In this document: positions 32,089 to 43,480 of the stretch, piece after piece
Layout of the letters: each line of letters starts with the position of its first letter
How positions within the stretch are numbered: the stretch's first letter is position 1
Origin: Desmodus rotundus
Taxonomy: Eukaryota; Chordata; Mammalia; Chiroptera; Phyllostomidae
Assembly (NCBI RefSeq): GCF_022682495.2
Contig: NC_071391.1
Location: forward strand, 106,623,195 to 106,687,194
DNA: 64,000 nucleotides
Direction of reading: 5' to 3'
Notes under the pieces: generated by a model
Databases searched by the model: none
Told to the model about the DNA's origin: nothing
Seen by the model: the letters and a program-made list of their open reading frames with translations, nothing else
Translations under genes and position numbers: made by a program

Positions 32089-32363
32089 TCTCTCTCCCCT
32101 CTCTCCCCCGCGCCCGGGGCAGCTGCGCCGCCGGCTCCGCGAAGCCGCCGGGCAATCCCTTCCCGAAGCGCTCAGAGTGTCATCTGAAGTCGCTGCCGCC
32201 GTGCCAGCATTTCTGGAGCACGCCCGCTGCGCTCCATCTGTGTTTGTTTAGCCTCAGTTTACACAGAAGCCCAGTTCGCGAGATCAGTCAGCGCCGCCGC
32301 CCAGAGAGCAGGCAGCTCCCGCCGCCACCGCCTCCCAGCCCGGCCGCCCGAGCCGCGAGCGCC

Positions 32364-32369
32364 TTTAAA
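32364..32369 (-). promoter_or_regulatory. TATA-like TTTAAA, possible core promoter
   Basis: TTTAAA lies in the context CTTTAAAGGCGCTCGCGG on the minus strand, about 425 bases upstream of the ATG. A start site 25-30 bases downstream would fall near 32335, inside the CpG island. CpG-island promoters often lack a TATA box, so this could be chance. Confidence 0.3.
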
Positions 32370-32392
32370 GAAACAGGAAGCATTTTTCAAAA

Positions 32393-32398
32393 CAGCTG
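32393..32398. promoter_or_regulatory. E-box CAGCTG in ATOH8 promoter
   Basis: This CAGCTG sits about 25 bases upstream of the TATA-like motif. CAGCTG is a common class A E-box for bHLH dimers, so it could mediate bHLH input or autoregulation. A six-base motif is weak evidence by itself. Confidence 0.3.
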
Positions 32399-32562
32399 GG
32401 CTGCCGGCCGCCTCCTTTGTCCGCGTCCTCTCTACCTTCCCCCCACCCCCACCCCTTCTGCCCAGAATCGGCCTCCTCTGGCTCTCCCTCCCCAGCCCCT
32501 CCTCCAGTTGGGAGCGCTGCTCTTTTCCAGAGGACTGTCAGCTCTGCGCAGAACTGCCCGAG

Positions 32563-32568
32563 CACGTG
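32563..32568. promoter_or_regulatory. E-box CACGTG upstream of ATOH8
   Basis: A palindromic CACGTG lies within GAGCACGTGGCTCC, about 620 bases upstream of the ATG and just outside the CpG island core. It is the consensus for MYC/USF/HIF-type bHLH factors (known). Its use here is inference. Confidence 0.28.
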
Positions 32569-32734
32569 GCTCCGGGGCCCTTCGACCCTTCCCCGCAACA
32601 GAGCGGGGCCTTGCTGACTTCTCGGGGATGCAGCATAGACATTCCGCACCTAGCGCCTCACCGCTCAGGCCTCCACCCTAACTAACTCTAAGCAATGGAG
32701 GAAAAAACCGAGCAGCCACTTCGGGGGCGCGGGT

Positions 32735-32746
32735 GGGGCGGGGCGG
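32735..32746. promoter_or_regulatory. Tandem GC box (SP/KLF type)
   Basis: GGGGCGGGGCGG gives two overlapping GC boxes about 800 bases upstream of the ATG, followed by TTCAATGGG, which is close to an inverted CCAAT element. This is the usual make-up of a proximal GC-rich promoter on either strand. Confidence 0.4.
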
Positions 32747-32834
32747 TTCAATGGGACAGGAGAAAGGCTCTGGAGTGTCCAGCTCCGCAACCCCTTTCTG
32801 CCGCTTGCTGGAGCGAGGCAGACAGGAGCAGAAG

Positions 32835-32915
32835 GCCTCAGTGACAGGGAAACTGAGGCTCTGAAAAGGAGTGAGCCTTCCCATAGTGACACAGCAAGTC
32901 AAACGGGTCCTCAAG
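32835..32915 (-). mobile_element. MIR fragment, reverse orientation
   Basis: GGGAAACTGAGGCTCTGAAA then agtgacacagcaagtcaaac. It marks the edge where repeats resume above the ATOH8 promoter. Confidence 0.65.
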
Positions 32916-32994
32916 AGGCCGAGTAGGGTGCACGCTTCGGATTTAGCCAGATTTAGCAACTGTGAGAATCCGAAGTCACCTCACCCCAGGCTGC

Positions 32995-33345
32995 CCGCTA
33001 AGCCTGGATTTGCTCATCTGTGAAATGCGGAGAACATCAACGCCTCAGTCACTGCCTTGCTGTGAGGAAGTACCAGGCACATAGCAGGTAGGAGCAGAAC
33101 TGTAGCTTTGGTTATTATTATTAATAACAGAGGCAGAATAGCTCTCAGAGGCAGGTTCTCTGGCTTCAAACCCCAGCTCTGCCACTTACAAAGTAAGTGA
33201 CCTTGGGTTAAGTCACTGAATCTCTGTGCCTCCCTCTTGTCTTAATAAAGGTACCTTCCTCCCAAAGGGCTTGTGAAGATTCGTTGTACATATGTGTGCA
33301 AACCACTCAGAGCAGTGGCTGGCATAAAGTGAGACCTTCGCAGTG
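32995..33345 (+). mobile_element. Two adjacent MIR SINE copies
   Basis: The first copy (to about 33100) has ttgctcatctgtgaaatgcg and accaggcacatagcaggtag. The second (from about 33125) has tctggcttcaaaccccagct, ctgccacttacaaagtaagt and gaccttgggttaagtcactg, and is unusually well kept. Confidence 0.8.
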
Positions 33346-33799
33346 CCCGTGTTGTTGGGCCAGAGCACAACTCCGCAGGCCCTCAGTTCTCTACCATTCC
33401 ACTGGAGACTCTGGAAAGGAGTCAGACTAGTAGGCCCTCATCCAAGACCCACATCCCGAGGCTGCCCTGGAGGACCAGCACAGGACTGTACCCCTCGCAG
33501 GTCCCTTCTGTGGCAGCTCCTTCTAAAGTTGGTGGTGATTGCTGAAAGCAGTTTGGGAAGAGAAGAGGGACCCTTGACCTGTCCTTGGGCTCTGGCCTCT
33601 GAAGCCACTGGGATCTTCCTCTTTCTGGTTTCAGTCCTGCACTCCCACCCCCAGACCTGTCAGGCCTGCTGGGGGTTTTCCTTGGAAAATGCAGGGCTCA
33701 CACACAGTCCAGAGTCCAGGGGAGAATGCCCTGAGAGTGGGGGTGGCCTGTGGCATGCCGAATCTGGGAGGTAAGATGGGGTCTGGGCAGACGGTTCAG

Positions 33800-33985
33800 G
33801 GGCAGCAGTGTAGAGTTGGGCCTGAGATCGGTCTTGGCTTTTGAACTGTTGAGCCCCATGATCCTGGGCAAGACATTCTATCCCGCTGGGTCTCTGTTTT
33901 CTCATCGTCCTTGAGAATATTTCTGTCCAGCCAACCTCTCAGAGTAAGTTGGGCAAGTAAAAAGAGATCATGGATGTAAAAGGAC
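33800..33985 (+). mobile_element. MIR SINE fragment
   Basis: Catgatcctgggcaagacat followed by gggtctctgttttctcatcg fits a diverged MIR. Confidence 0.6.
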
Positions 33986-34334
33986 TTTGACATAAGGCTT
34001 CAAACATACACTTACACGTCCACATTCCCACAGGGACACACATGGAGGAGGCATGCAGTTTTCTGATTATAGTAAATGCAAAACCTCATTTTTTCCACTG
34101 AGATGGGTTCCAGCATCACAGTGCCTTTGCTCCTCAAGGCCCCCCACCCTCCCCTGGATACCCAGTCTCTTCTTGCTCTTTAGCTATGTCCTGAAGGCCA
34201 AGGGTGCGTCTCAGCAAGGAGCCCTCGTCCCCCTGCTGTTTTCCTACCCAGCCCAAGACCCTAAAGTGCTGGCCTTTGCTCAAAGGTCTCCTGCAGCTCT
34301 CCTCTGCAGAGACCATCTTCCTTACCCTTTGATG

Positions 34335-34500
34335 GCCATTTCCATTCTCCCCTCTTCCTGTAAGCCTTGGCTGACCATCACAGCCCCCTGTCACCCTTGC
34401 TGGCCTCTGCACATGCTCACTCACTGGTATTGCTACCACTCGCCCTCCACTGGGGACCTGTCTGAGCTCTTGGGCTTGTGAGCTACTGGAAGGCCGCTGT
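34335..34500 (+). mobile_element. L2-like fragment
   Basis: Tcctgtaagccttggctgac, then gggcttgtgagctactggaa, resembles the L2 tail with high divergence. Confidence 0.4.
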
Positions 34501-34674
34501 TTCCTTCTTCTCTGTCTCCAAGGGTCGATGCCCAAGAAACCTTTGCTGAAGAACGGCCAGCCCGCATGCCCTTTTCATTCTCCAGATCCCAGCACCCCAG
34601 CTTGCCCACTCTCCATGCATCTAGCCAGTCAGTGACAGAAAAGGGGGAAAGCCTCCTCTCCACAGCTGCTAAAG

Positions 34675-34805
34675 TTTGCCCTGGGCCTCAGTTTCCCCTC
34701 TGTAAGGTGCAGATCATAATTGTGTGCCTCACAGGGCTGGCATGAGGATTAAATGAGGCTACCCATACAGTGTTCAGTGTGGTCACAACACAGACTGAAT
34801 GGTGG
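34675..34805 (+). mobile_element. MIR SINE fragment
   Basis: GGCCTCAGTTTCCCCTCTGT and catgaggattaaatgaggct match MIR. Confidence 0.75.
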
Positions 34806-37214
34806 CCTTCAGCACCCTGGGTCAGCACAGATGCCCAGGCTCCGTCTAGCCCCGCACCTGCCCCAGATTGGGGCTGCAGTTGCAAACTCGGTGTCCATGG
34901 CTAGTTGGGGCATGTGGAAGTCTCTGGCATGACTGAAAGTCATTCCTAAAGAGGCTAGGCTGTGAGCCAGGAAAATCACATGTCTTGGTCAAGTATCGAG
35001 GTCGTCACCCATGCTGGTCCTGAGCCCCTCACCAACTCCCCCAAATAGAGGAGAAGCTCCCTGAGATACCATCCATGGTGGAAGGGAGTGGATAGGAATG
35101 GCCAACTGTACTAGGTGGAGGTGGAATGGGAAGCAGACCTGACTCCAGTCTCCCAGGACACGCTCCTTCCCCCTCACCATGCAGCCTCTCCTGCTGGTCA
35201 AATGGCAGAACCGCAGGGTTGACATCAGGCAAGCCAGGGAGGGATCTCTGCCTTACCACTGCCCGTCGTGTGCCCTTCACCTCTCTGAGTCCCAGCTTGT
35301 TATCTGGGTATTATCCCCTTAGTCATAAGATGGAATGGTCTTTAGAGGAGCAGGAGGCCAACTGTAATGGGCCCATGTGATGTGAAGGTTCCCTGTTGTC
35401 ATTCCCAGCCGGTCAAGTGGCAGACCTTCAAAGTCCGTCTACCTACCTGTCCACAGCCCCCTAGCATAAGCTTCACACGTAGGACTTCCAATTCTGCCTC
35501 CTTGAGAAGTGGGAAGAGATCCCAGCCAGGCAGCGCCCCCTGGTGGTGTAACACTGCCTGGCCTGCACACAACATCCATCCCCTGCAAGGAACTTCTTGC
35601 TGATTGTGGAGCCAGGTTCCTGGCCCTGCAATGACAGTAATGTGGATTTCATGAATTCATAGAGTTGCCAGGATGAAAGGCGCTCGAGGCTCCAGGCAGT
35701 CTCACTGCTTGCCTTGGATGGGACAATGCAGACACCTCCAAAAAACGTATACCTTACTTTCTTTAAATCACCCTCCACTGAATCAACTGTCTGAGGCTAG
35801 TGTGTTGGTGCCACTGCAAGGCCCCACATCCCCTGGACCACTGGTCCAGAGAACAGGAAGGAAAATACAAAAGGAAGGGAAGGCAAGAGCTTATGGCCTA
35901 AGCACTGGGAACAAATGCTAGAAAGCCAGGCCGTAATAATTACTGCCACACAGGGAGTGATTTCTCTAAATCCTTATAGCAGCCCAAGGAGGCAAAGCCA
36001 CTCTGCAGGTAGGAGATGAAGTTCCTGGAGGGAAAGCCTTGCCAACACACTGGAAATAACAGAAGCAGAACTTAAACCCAGGCCAGCTGACCCCAAAACC
36101 CACGCTTTGAACCACGTGCTCCCCTGCCTCCTGAGAGTTCAGTGACAGGCAGGGGGAGGGAGGTAAGTAACTGGGCCACCTGTAGGCCTGGCCTGTTTGG
36201 CAGCCTGGCTGTCCTTGAATGTGCTGCCAGGCTGGGTGAACTTTCTACTGTCCACCTCTCAACGGGAGCTGCTGGCCTCCCTTGGACCAGCCCAGTGCCC
36301 CTCCAGCTCCCTCCACGTGAGGGTCAGATGGCAGGGGCACCACCTCTGGACATTCAAGAGCCTCAGGCATATGGATCCCACATCTTGGTATCTAGACACC
36401 GGTGCCGTTCCATGGGTGAGGACGGGACAGCGGTGCAGGGTGGCAGCCAGTGCTTGCTGTCTTCTTGGGCAGGTGAGATGGAACCTTGGATACTTGTTCC
36501 ACGAAGCCTTATGTTCCTGAATCCAGAGTCCCTGTTTCTGAATGTTCGTACTGTTCCAAAGTGGGTGTGTCACCCATTAGAGAAAGGGGGAAAGAATGGA
36601 AATTAGACTGCCAGGAGGAAGCAGAACGCATGTGATTGGTGCCCCCTGGAGTCGTAGTCATGGCAGCTATGGACAGGACCACCCATGGCCCTGAGCAGAA
36701 AGTAGAATACCATCAGCCTGGTGGCCCACAAGCAATAGTGCCCACACTGCCACCATTAAACATGAGGACGTTGGATCCAGGGGGCAGTGATGAGGCAGCC
36801 AGGTGGGTAGCTCTTCAGGACTTACTCTCCAGTCTTCTCTCTACCTCCCTCTCTCTGTGTGACCATACCAATTATGGAACAATGGGAGTCTTTGGGGCTG
36901 GGACACGGGCCAGGTGAGGGTGCTGCAGGAGGGAGAGAAGGAGGCCTTCAGCACTCCTTCTCTGAGACCTAGCTAAGGCGCAGCCTCTCAGCAGTGAGCA
37001 TGTACTCTTCTGTGAATGAAGCAGGTTCCCCCGCAGAGGGCATGGCTGCAGTGGGTCGGGAGAAAGAAGGTGCTCAATAAGCAACAGGAGGAGCCTGGCA
37101 TGATGGGCAGGCCGGTGTCAGGTTTCCACACAGTTGGCCCATTATCCTGTTAAAGCATAGGACATGTCATGTCATTCCTCTGCTCCCAGGCTCCCAGTGA
37201 CTTCTTATTTTTTT

Positions 37215-37668
37215 CTCAGTTGTGTTAGGGGGTGCCATCAATTTCTTCTCTCCCTGCATGCACAGAGAGGGGGCGTCTAATTCTCCACCCCCGTGAATCT
37301 GGGCTAGCTAGCAACTACCTTGGCTAATGGAGCCCTGTGAAAGTGGAAGTGATGCTGTGCTTCAAGGAGACTGGCTATTTCTGAGTCCTGCCAATTGGAG
37401 CCCCTAGTCACACTATGAGAAGTCCAAGTTATTATGCTGGAAAAAGAGGCCACCTGGAGAGCTCCACGGTGCCGGACCTGTGAGTGGAGTCTTCAGATGC
37501 CTGCAGCGCCAGCCTCTACTCTGGCTGCAACCATATGGGAGAAGTAGAGCAAGAACCACCCAGCTGAGCCCAGTCAACACACAGACTCATGGGAACAAAA
37601 TACTAAATCGTGTGTTAAGCCATTGCACTGTGGGGTAGTTTGTTATGCAGCAGTGGCAAACTGGAGCA
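37215..37668 (+). mobile_element. MLT1-type (MaLR/ERVL) solo LTR, degraded
   Basis: The 3' part reads gtgttaagccattgcactgt, ggggtagtttgttatgcagc and agtggcaaactggagca, the typical end of older MLT1 LTRs, after gtgagtggagtcttcagatg and ggctgcaaccatatgggaga. No internal retroviral sequence is attached. A VES-like SINE follows immediately. Confidence 0.65.
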
Positions 37669-37684
37669 TTAGAGTAGGAGCCAA

Positions 37685-37852
37685 GCCCTGGCTGGGTTGC
37701 TCAGTTGGTTAGAGCATTGTCCTGATATGCCAAGGTTACAGGTTCGGAGCACATATATGTAAGAATCAACCAATGAATGTATAAATAAGTGGAACAACAA
37801 ATCAATGTTTCTCTCTCTCTCCCTCTCTCACTAAAACCAATAAATAAAAAAA
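37685..37852 (+). mobile_element. VES-like tRNA-derived SINE (bat), copy 1
   Basis: It starts GCCCTGGCTGGGTTGCTCAG, has A-box and B-box-like parts (ttggttagagcattgt and acaggttcg), then aatgtttctctctctctccc and an A-rich tail with AATAAA units. Target-site duplications TTAGAGTAGGAGCCAA (37669-37684) and TTAGAATAGGAGCCAA (37853-37868) match at 15 of 16 bases. Confidence 0.9.
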
Positions 37853-37899
37853 TTAGAATAGGAGCCAAACTTGACATCTGTTCCTGCATTATTCTCTGA

Positions 37900-38370
37900 C
37901 CCCATCCCCTCTACTCTCTCCCACCCCTACCCCCACCTATCACTCTGCTCCAACCACACTGGGCTCCTTTTCACTCCTCACACCTATCCAGCAATTCCTC
38001 CTGCCTCAGGACCTTTGCACTGGCCATTCCCTTTGCCTGGAATGCTCGACACCAGGTAACCTGATGGCTTATTCCCTCACCCATTTCTGGCATTTCTGTG
38101 TTACCTTCTCAGTGAGGCTGTCCCTAAGCACCCCATGTAAAATGTGTACCCTCCCTGCTCAGTATTTCCTACCTCTTCCCTGTTTTAATTTTTCAAGCAC
38201 TTACCAGCATCATCTGATGCTATACGTATGGGTGTTTCGTTTGCTTGTCTCCCCCACTAGAATGTTAGCTCTGTGAGGGCGGGAATTTTTGCCTGCCTTG
38301 TTCCCTGCTGGACCCCAGCCTCTAGAGTAACTCCTGGTACACAGTAGGCACTCCATAAATACTTACTGAA
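37900..38370 (+). mobile_element. L2 LINE 3' end
   Basis: A long, clear L2 tail: cctcaggacctttgcactgg, cctttgcctggaatgctcga, cccccactagaatgttagct and acacagtaggcactccataa. Confidence 0.9.
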
Positions 38371-38584
38371 TGCAGAAAAGCCCACTGCTCAGTTTAGACC
38401 AGGGCCTGCTGCGCTATTCAACCAGCCGCTTTAACAGAAAAAAGCAGGGGATCCAGAGACAGTTAATCACATCACAAGAACAGCTGCTCTGACCACTGAG
38501 AACTGGTGGCCGTGTCAAACTCGCTCTCTTATCTCTGACTTGGGGTCTGATCCGTTGAGTGAGGGGCAATAAGTCCTAATCAAT

Positions 38585-38960
38585 AGCCATTCATTCATTT
38601 GGCAAATCTTATGCTGAGCCTAAGGTGGGACTGAGGCAGAAAAACGAGGTGTCTACTGTCAGGAGCTCAAGTGCTGAGGACAGATGGTTCCCATCCCCAG
38701 CCTGGTCCACCCCCAGCAAGTCAGTATGCATTTACGGCCCGCCTGCTGAGGCTGGGGGTGCAGCAGTGAATACGCAGAAGCCCCTGCCCTCAGGAGCTGC
38801 CCTTCTGGTGGAGGAGATGTGGTGCGCTGGCTCCAGGTCCAGGAGAAAGAACATGAGTCTGAAGAGAGCTGTGGGACACGGTACAAAGTGATACACGCTG
38901 CAGGAGAAGCTGTGGGAACCCCAACTGTGGGAGACTTTCTGGAAGAAGGGGCATGTGAAC
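38585..38960 (+). mobile_element. Old unnamed interspersed repeat
   Basis: GCCATTCATTCATTTGGCAA, ggtgcagcagtgaatacgca, ctgccctcaggagctgccct and tttctggaagaaggggcatg follow the same fossil family as 14480-15290. Confidence 0.55.
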
Positions 38961-38999
38961 CAGGCTAGGAGGACAACAGGATTTGGCCACGCAGACCGC

Positions 39000-39165
39000 C
39001 TCCCTGACAAATGCCATGGCTTGTTCCCTCGCCTGCTCCAAGCCTTTGCTGTTATGTCACCTCCTCCCTGAGACCTCCCCTCCACACCCATTGACAACAG
39101 GGCCGCCAGCTCCCGCTGCTATACCGCCCTGCGTGATCTGCTCACACATCGTGCTTTTGGTCTGT
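39000..39165 (+). mobile_element. L2 LINE fragment
   Basis: TGCTCCAAGCCTTTGCTGTT, atgtcacctcctccctgaga and tgcgtgatctgctcacacat match the L2 region upstream of its terminus. Confidence 0.55.
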
Positions 39166-39829
39166 GGTGTCGTCCAGAGGATGGGGGAAGTGGCAGGGAG
39201 GAGCAGCGTCCGCCCCTTCACAAAGCCCAGTGAGGGTTCTTCCCACTGGCAGGTAAGATGGCAGAGGAGAGAGGTGACCACATGGCACTGCCCTCACTGT
39301 CGAGGATTTGCTAAGAAGTGATGGTCTAAGAAGATCTTGACCTCAGGGAGACCTGCCCGTGGAAGGAACACTGCGAGCCAGGCTGTGCTGGGCAGCTACC
39401 CTCCTAAGGAGACATGTGGGCTACCCAGAAGCAGCTGTGTCTCTCAGCTTCCTCTGACCAGCCTCTGACTTGGCCGTCCTTCTGCCCCGACACTAACTTT
39501 GCCCTAGGATCCTTCATTCTAGTGGCTTCTGATGGGAAGGTCCTGAGTCTTCTGTTGTTCTTCTCCGCTCCTCTTCTATGCCCTCCAGGTTCTGTTTCAG
39601 CAAAACCATTATTACCCATGACATTAACTTAACGTTGTTAATGTGAATGTTATCATCTTTGTGGTTTTGTTTATTCATTTAATTCTTTGTTTGGGATTGT
39701 AGTTACATAAAAATTAAAAGTATAAAGCATAGAGTATAATTGCATCCCAGGGCTCTGTGACAATGTGTTGCCTTTTAAAACAAGGGTATGTATTACTCTG
39801 GTTTGAGAAGCTCTGGGTTATAATGCTGT

Positions 39830-40000
39830 CGGAGTTCTTCCGCAGCTTTGAGCTGCTGGTCTGGGAGTCAAGAGATGCATCTTCTTCCAGAACAGTTACG
39901 TGCCCTTCCCTCCGGTATCTGCTTCCCCTGACCCCAACCCCCTGCAAGCCTGTTTTCTCATTGTAAAATGGGGAGCTGGGGAGGAAGTGAAGCCCACATA
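39830..40000 (+). mobile_element. MIR SINE fragment
   Basis: The tail gcctgttttctcattgtaaa atgggga is a MIR core; the 5' part is diverged. Confidence 0.6.
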
Positions 40001-40479
40001 CCTCAGGGCCCTCCCATCCCTAGCATCTTAGCATCTGTCTCGAGTTTCTTCATAATCCAGAGCACCGATGGAGAAAGTGAAACATTCGCTTGTTAGAAAG
40101 AAAGCTCTACTCTATGTCTAACTTCCATGGCAGGCAAGACAAGCCCTCTCGGGAGCCGTCGGCCCCCTGGACCACGGAAGCTGAACAGCCAGGGGCGGGT
40201 GGGGAGCAGGAGGCTCGCTAGGGCTTTGTTCATCAGGACCCAGTTGTCCACCAACAGCCTAACGAGGCCCGACGTAAGCCAGTGGTCTCCTGGGAGCTGT
40301 TACCAATCCTCGCAGACGCGCTCTGTGGCTCGATGTGAAACCGGAATGTGATAACTCTTTTCTTATTTTAAGAAAAACAACTTTAAATTCTCCAAGGAGC
40401 ACATTCCTTCATTGTGAAGTATTCCCTACCCATCTCCTCCATTCCCTCAGAAAAGAAAGGAAACAAAAAGGCTTGGCTG

Positions 40480-40950
40480 CTTCTTCTGTGCAGACTCTTC
40501 AAAAAAACTATTTTTACAGCTCTTGAAAAAGTCCCTGCTGATGGCGGCAGCCGGAGAACAGGAGGGGGCAGGACGGAGCTGACGCAATGCACATTTATTA
40601 GCAGTGAGGAAAATTAATAAGGCACCAGCTCAGCCATGGCCTCGCTCAAGGGCAGCTCCACAGACCTGGGAAGCCTCAGGGACAGCTGGCGTTCTGGTGG
40701 TCTCCAGGCTGAGGCCTCAGACACCTAATCAGTTGCAATTCTAGATCAGCACAGCTGGAGGGAGGCTTGGGGATCATCTAGTGCTGAGAGGACAAAGGCT
40801 TTTTATCACACATGCCAAATCTAATTGATTGGTAGGGGCTGCCTGAAGCTCGGGGTTGAAAAGGATTCTGAAGCTGCAACTGGTCCCCTGGGGATGAGTG
40901 TTGTAATTGATTAGCAATGTCTGCTACAGATGTAAGAGTAAGGGTGGCGC
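40480..40950. promoter_or_regulatory. Repeat-poor block with paired homeodomain sites, candidate distal enhancer
   Basis: About 470 bases show no repeat signature. Near-MEF2 CTATTTTTAC is at 40508-40517. ACATTTATTAGCAGTGAGG and AAATTAATAAGGC follow near 40591 and 40610. CTAATTGATTGG is at 40821-40832 and the TAAT-ATTA dimer site TAATTGATTA at 40904-40913. It lies about 8.5-9 kb upstream of ATOH8. Conservation is untested. Confidence 0.35.
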
Positions 40951-42779
40951 TATTCACGCCCTGTGTTTGCTGCTGTGGGTCTCATCCAACTTCCCCATTT
41001 CATGGAGGGGGAGACTGAGTCCCAAATCCCATTGCTCACAGGGCCTTTCCCAGCCTTCTGGGGGATCTGGCCGCAGTGGGTAAGTGGCGGGTGGCCTGTC
41101 TCTTGAGAACCAAAGGTGTCAGATCCAGACTGTCTCTGAAAAGCAAAAACTGAAAACCGTTATTGGGTTTGGTTCATTTCAGCAAACACCCTGTTTCCTG
41201 GAGATAATTGGTAAAAATCAGTTGTCTCATGGAATTGATGAGTCAGTTCAACCGAAGCAGATGATCTAGCAGGTGACCCGAGCCAGTGTTTACCTGGCAC
41301 TAGTGGTCAGGTAAGAAAAGAATCAATGGGTGAGAATAACCAACTGTTCAGCCTCAGGACAGCAAAACCCCACGTGGCCCATGCGGGTGTTCTGATCAGA
41401 CAGATCCCTGTCCGTCCGATCCCTGCCAAACAGGCTCGGCTCTAGCTCCTGACTGTGACTCCCTCTCCCTTGCTCCCGTCTTCTCCTGGCTCAGTTCCCT
41501 CTCATCTCCCGGGCTGGCGACAGACACTGCTTCCCTGGGGCAAGAACCCCCTGCAACAAGTTCCTCCCACTGCTCACCCAGCACCTGCATATCAATTCTG
41601 CCATCGTGATCCTCCCCTTCCACCTGTGACAGCTCAAAGGCCACCCCGGCCACTCCTCATTTTAGAACTGAGGAAACGGAAACCCGATCAGGGAAACAAC
41701 TCGCTCATCATCGCTGGGAGGCAGTGGCGGCTCTGGGTCTCCTGACTCTAAATCGAGGGCCATGCCGGCTGCCCTGAATAAACCCACTCTGTCTGGCTCA
41801 CCCCGCTTCCGTGCACTACTCAGACTGGCATGGACAACTTCTGAGGACCCCCAAAGTGGGCGGTCCCAGAGTGAACGTCTGGGGTGGGAAAGAACTCTGC
41901 ATGCAAAGGGCAGAGCGTATGCCAGGGAGTGCAGGAGGCGACGTGGGCCACCGGTGAGGTGAGCCGGGCTGTGGGAGGGGCCTGGCTGGGCATGAAACAG
42001 GCAGGCTCCTCTCTGATCTCCAGGCACTTTCCACACGGCCCTCTGGACAGTCAACCCTCGCATCTCAGAGCCCACCTTGAATCGAACCGTTCTCTTCCCA
42101 GGGACAAAAAACTAAAACAAATTAAAAAGCAAAAACAGGCCTTTATCCAGGGGACTGGGCTAAATGGGAAAAGACCCTCAGTGTGGTCAGAAAAGTCAGG
42201 GTTAGAGTGGACCAACCTGAGCCGAACCCTGGGTTTACCACTTACAAGCTGGGAACTTGGCCAAATCTCCTCAGCTCCCTGGGCCCCAGTTTCCTCATTT
42301 TCAAAGTTTCAAAAGATAGAAAGATTACTGACTCTTGTAGGGTTGTTGGGAGGATTTAAGGGGGTCATCAGTATAAAGGGCTTAGCACAGGGCTTGGCAC
42401 ATGGTAGCTACCAACAGTATCTGGAACAACTCCTTTTCTTTCAAGGCAACACTTCGTGCTTCAGGGCTCGGACCCTGAACCTCCTGCAGGAAGCCTTCCC
42501 TGGACACCCTCAGCCCTTTTTGCAGCTCTGGAGAGCTTCCAGGCTGGCTTGCCCCCACTCTGTACTGGGAGCCTTGTTCCTCCAAAGAGCTCATGAGTCC
42601 CTGGGGGCCAAGGTGGTTTGCATCTTTCCTTGCTCCCAGGAGCCCCCAGCTCTGGACAGAGAACACAATGGATGCTGGATAAAGTGGTTGCTCTGATCCT
42701 GGCACCCTCCCCTCACCCCGCCCACTTAATCTCGCCAGTTCCCCTGATTTTCCAACCCCCTGTCTAGTTTCTTCCTAAT

Positions 42780-43480
42780 GCCTCTGTCTCCACGTCTCCG
42801 GGGCTCTGTTTGTATGAGGGAAAAAGCCTGCACACTCACACACAGCCCAGAAAGCATCCAGTTGCTCCCGGGCAGGCTGCCAGCGATTGAGTGACCTGCA
42901 GCTTCCCCCCCAAATCGCATTCCACTGGCACGGATCTTGCCCCGCCTGACGCCAGCCTCCGAACTCGCCCCCAGAGCAAACATTTCCAGTTGGCAGCTCG
43001 GCCTTGTTTTTCTGAGGCCCAGACTCAGGCTCCCTTTTGGAAAACAGAAAACAAAATGCTTGGGACCAAAAATGAACTAAAATAAAATTTGAAAGGAAGG
43101 GGCGAGGTGGGGAGGCATTTGCTCCAAGGCACATGGAAAAATAGCTCGGGGATATGCAATGAGTTTCTAAGAAGCAAACACACATGCTCACGCCGGCGTT
43201 GAGGCTCCGATCGATCGGTCCAGGCTGCTGCCTCCTGCTAAAAGACGTACTCTGTTCTCCTTCACAGCTGCCAGGGAGGACATGGGAGAGGGCAGTCGGC
43301 ATTACAGCACTGCTGTTTGTTCTAAAGGGGAAACGAGCGGAAGAAAAACAAACACGGCCAGCCGGATTTTCACGCCAGTGTGTGAGGCGTCGGGGCAAAG
43401 AGGGTGTGTGTGTATGTGTGCTAGCGTGTGCAGATGCCTGTGGGCACCGCTGTGTTTGCCTTCTCAAAATTAGAGTCGCT
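42780..43480. promoter_or_regulatory. Repeat-poor block with CpGs and a palindrome, candidate distal enhancer
   Basis: Seven hundred bases without repeat signatures contain scattered CpGs, A-rich runs (AAAATGAACTAAAATAAAAT near 43069) and the perfect 12-base palindrome CCGATCGATCGG at 43207-43218. A GTGTGTGTGTATGTGTG run lies near 43405. The texture fits conserved noncoding DNA about 11 kb upstream of ATOH8. Confidence 0.3.

Larger units (their letters stand above)
31130..32420. promoter_or_regulatory. CpG island over ATOH8 promoter and exon 1
   Basis: CpG dinucleotides are dense from about 31140 (CCCCGGGCGC, GCGGCCGGGAGCCGG) to about 32420 (GCCGGCCGCC, GTCCGCGTCC), while both flanks are CpG-poor. 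The block covers all of coding exon 1, the 5' leader and the putative core promoter. CpG islands of this kind mark promoters of developmental regulators (known); the exact start site is not visible. Confidence 0.88.
33985..37210. other. Upstream flank of ATOH8, proximal part
   Basis: No gene is recognised. Apart from the MIR and L2 pieces listed, MIR-like traces lie at about 35240-35340 (plus) and 35935-36125 (minus). The remainder, including 36150-37200, looks unique but without open frames that resemble known proteins. Confidence 0.5.
38960..42780. other. Upstream flank with few genes or none
   Basis: No gene is recognised. Besides the entries listed there are MIR traces at about 40985-41060 (minus), 41640-41760 (minus) and 42195-42430 (plus, with gggccccagtttcctcattt). 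The rest looks unique. Confidence 0.5.

Noticed and set aside
31785..32681. A 298-codon plus-strand frame across the CpG island
   Set aside because: It is antisense to ATOH8 exon 1 and the promoter. High GC removes stops by chance, and the predicted Pro/Ser/Leu-rich protein resembles nothing known.
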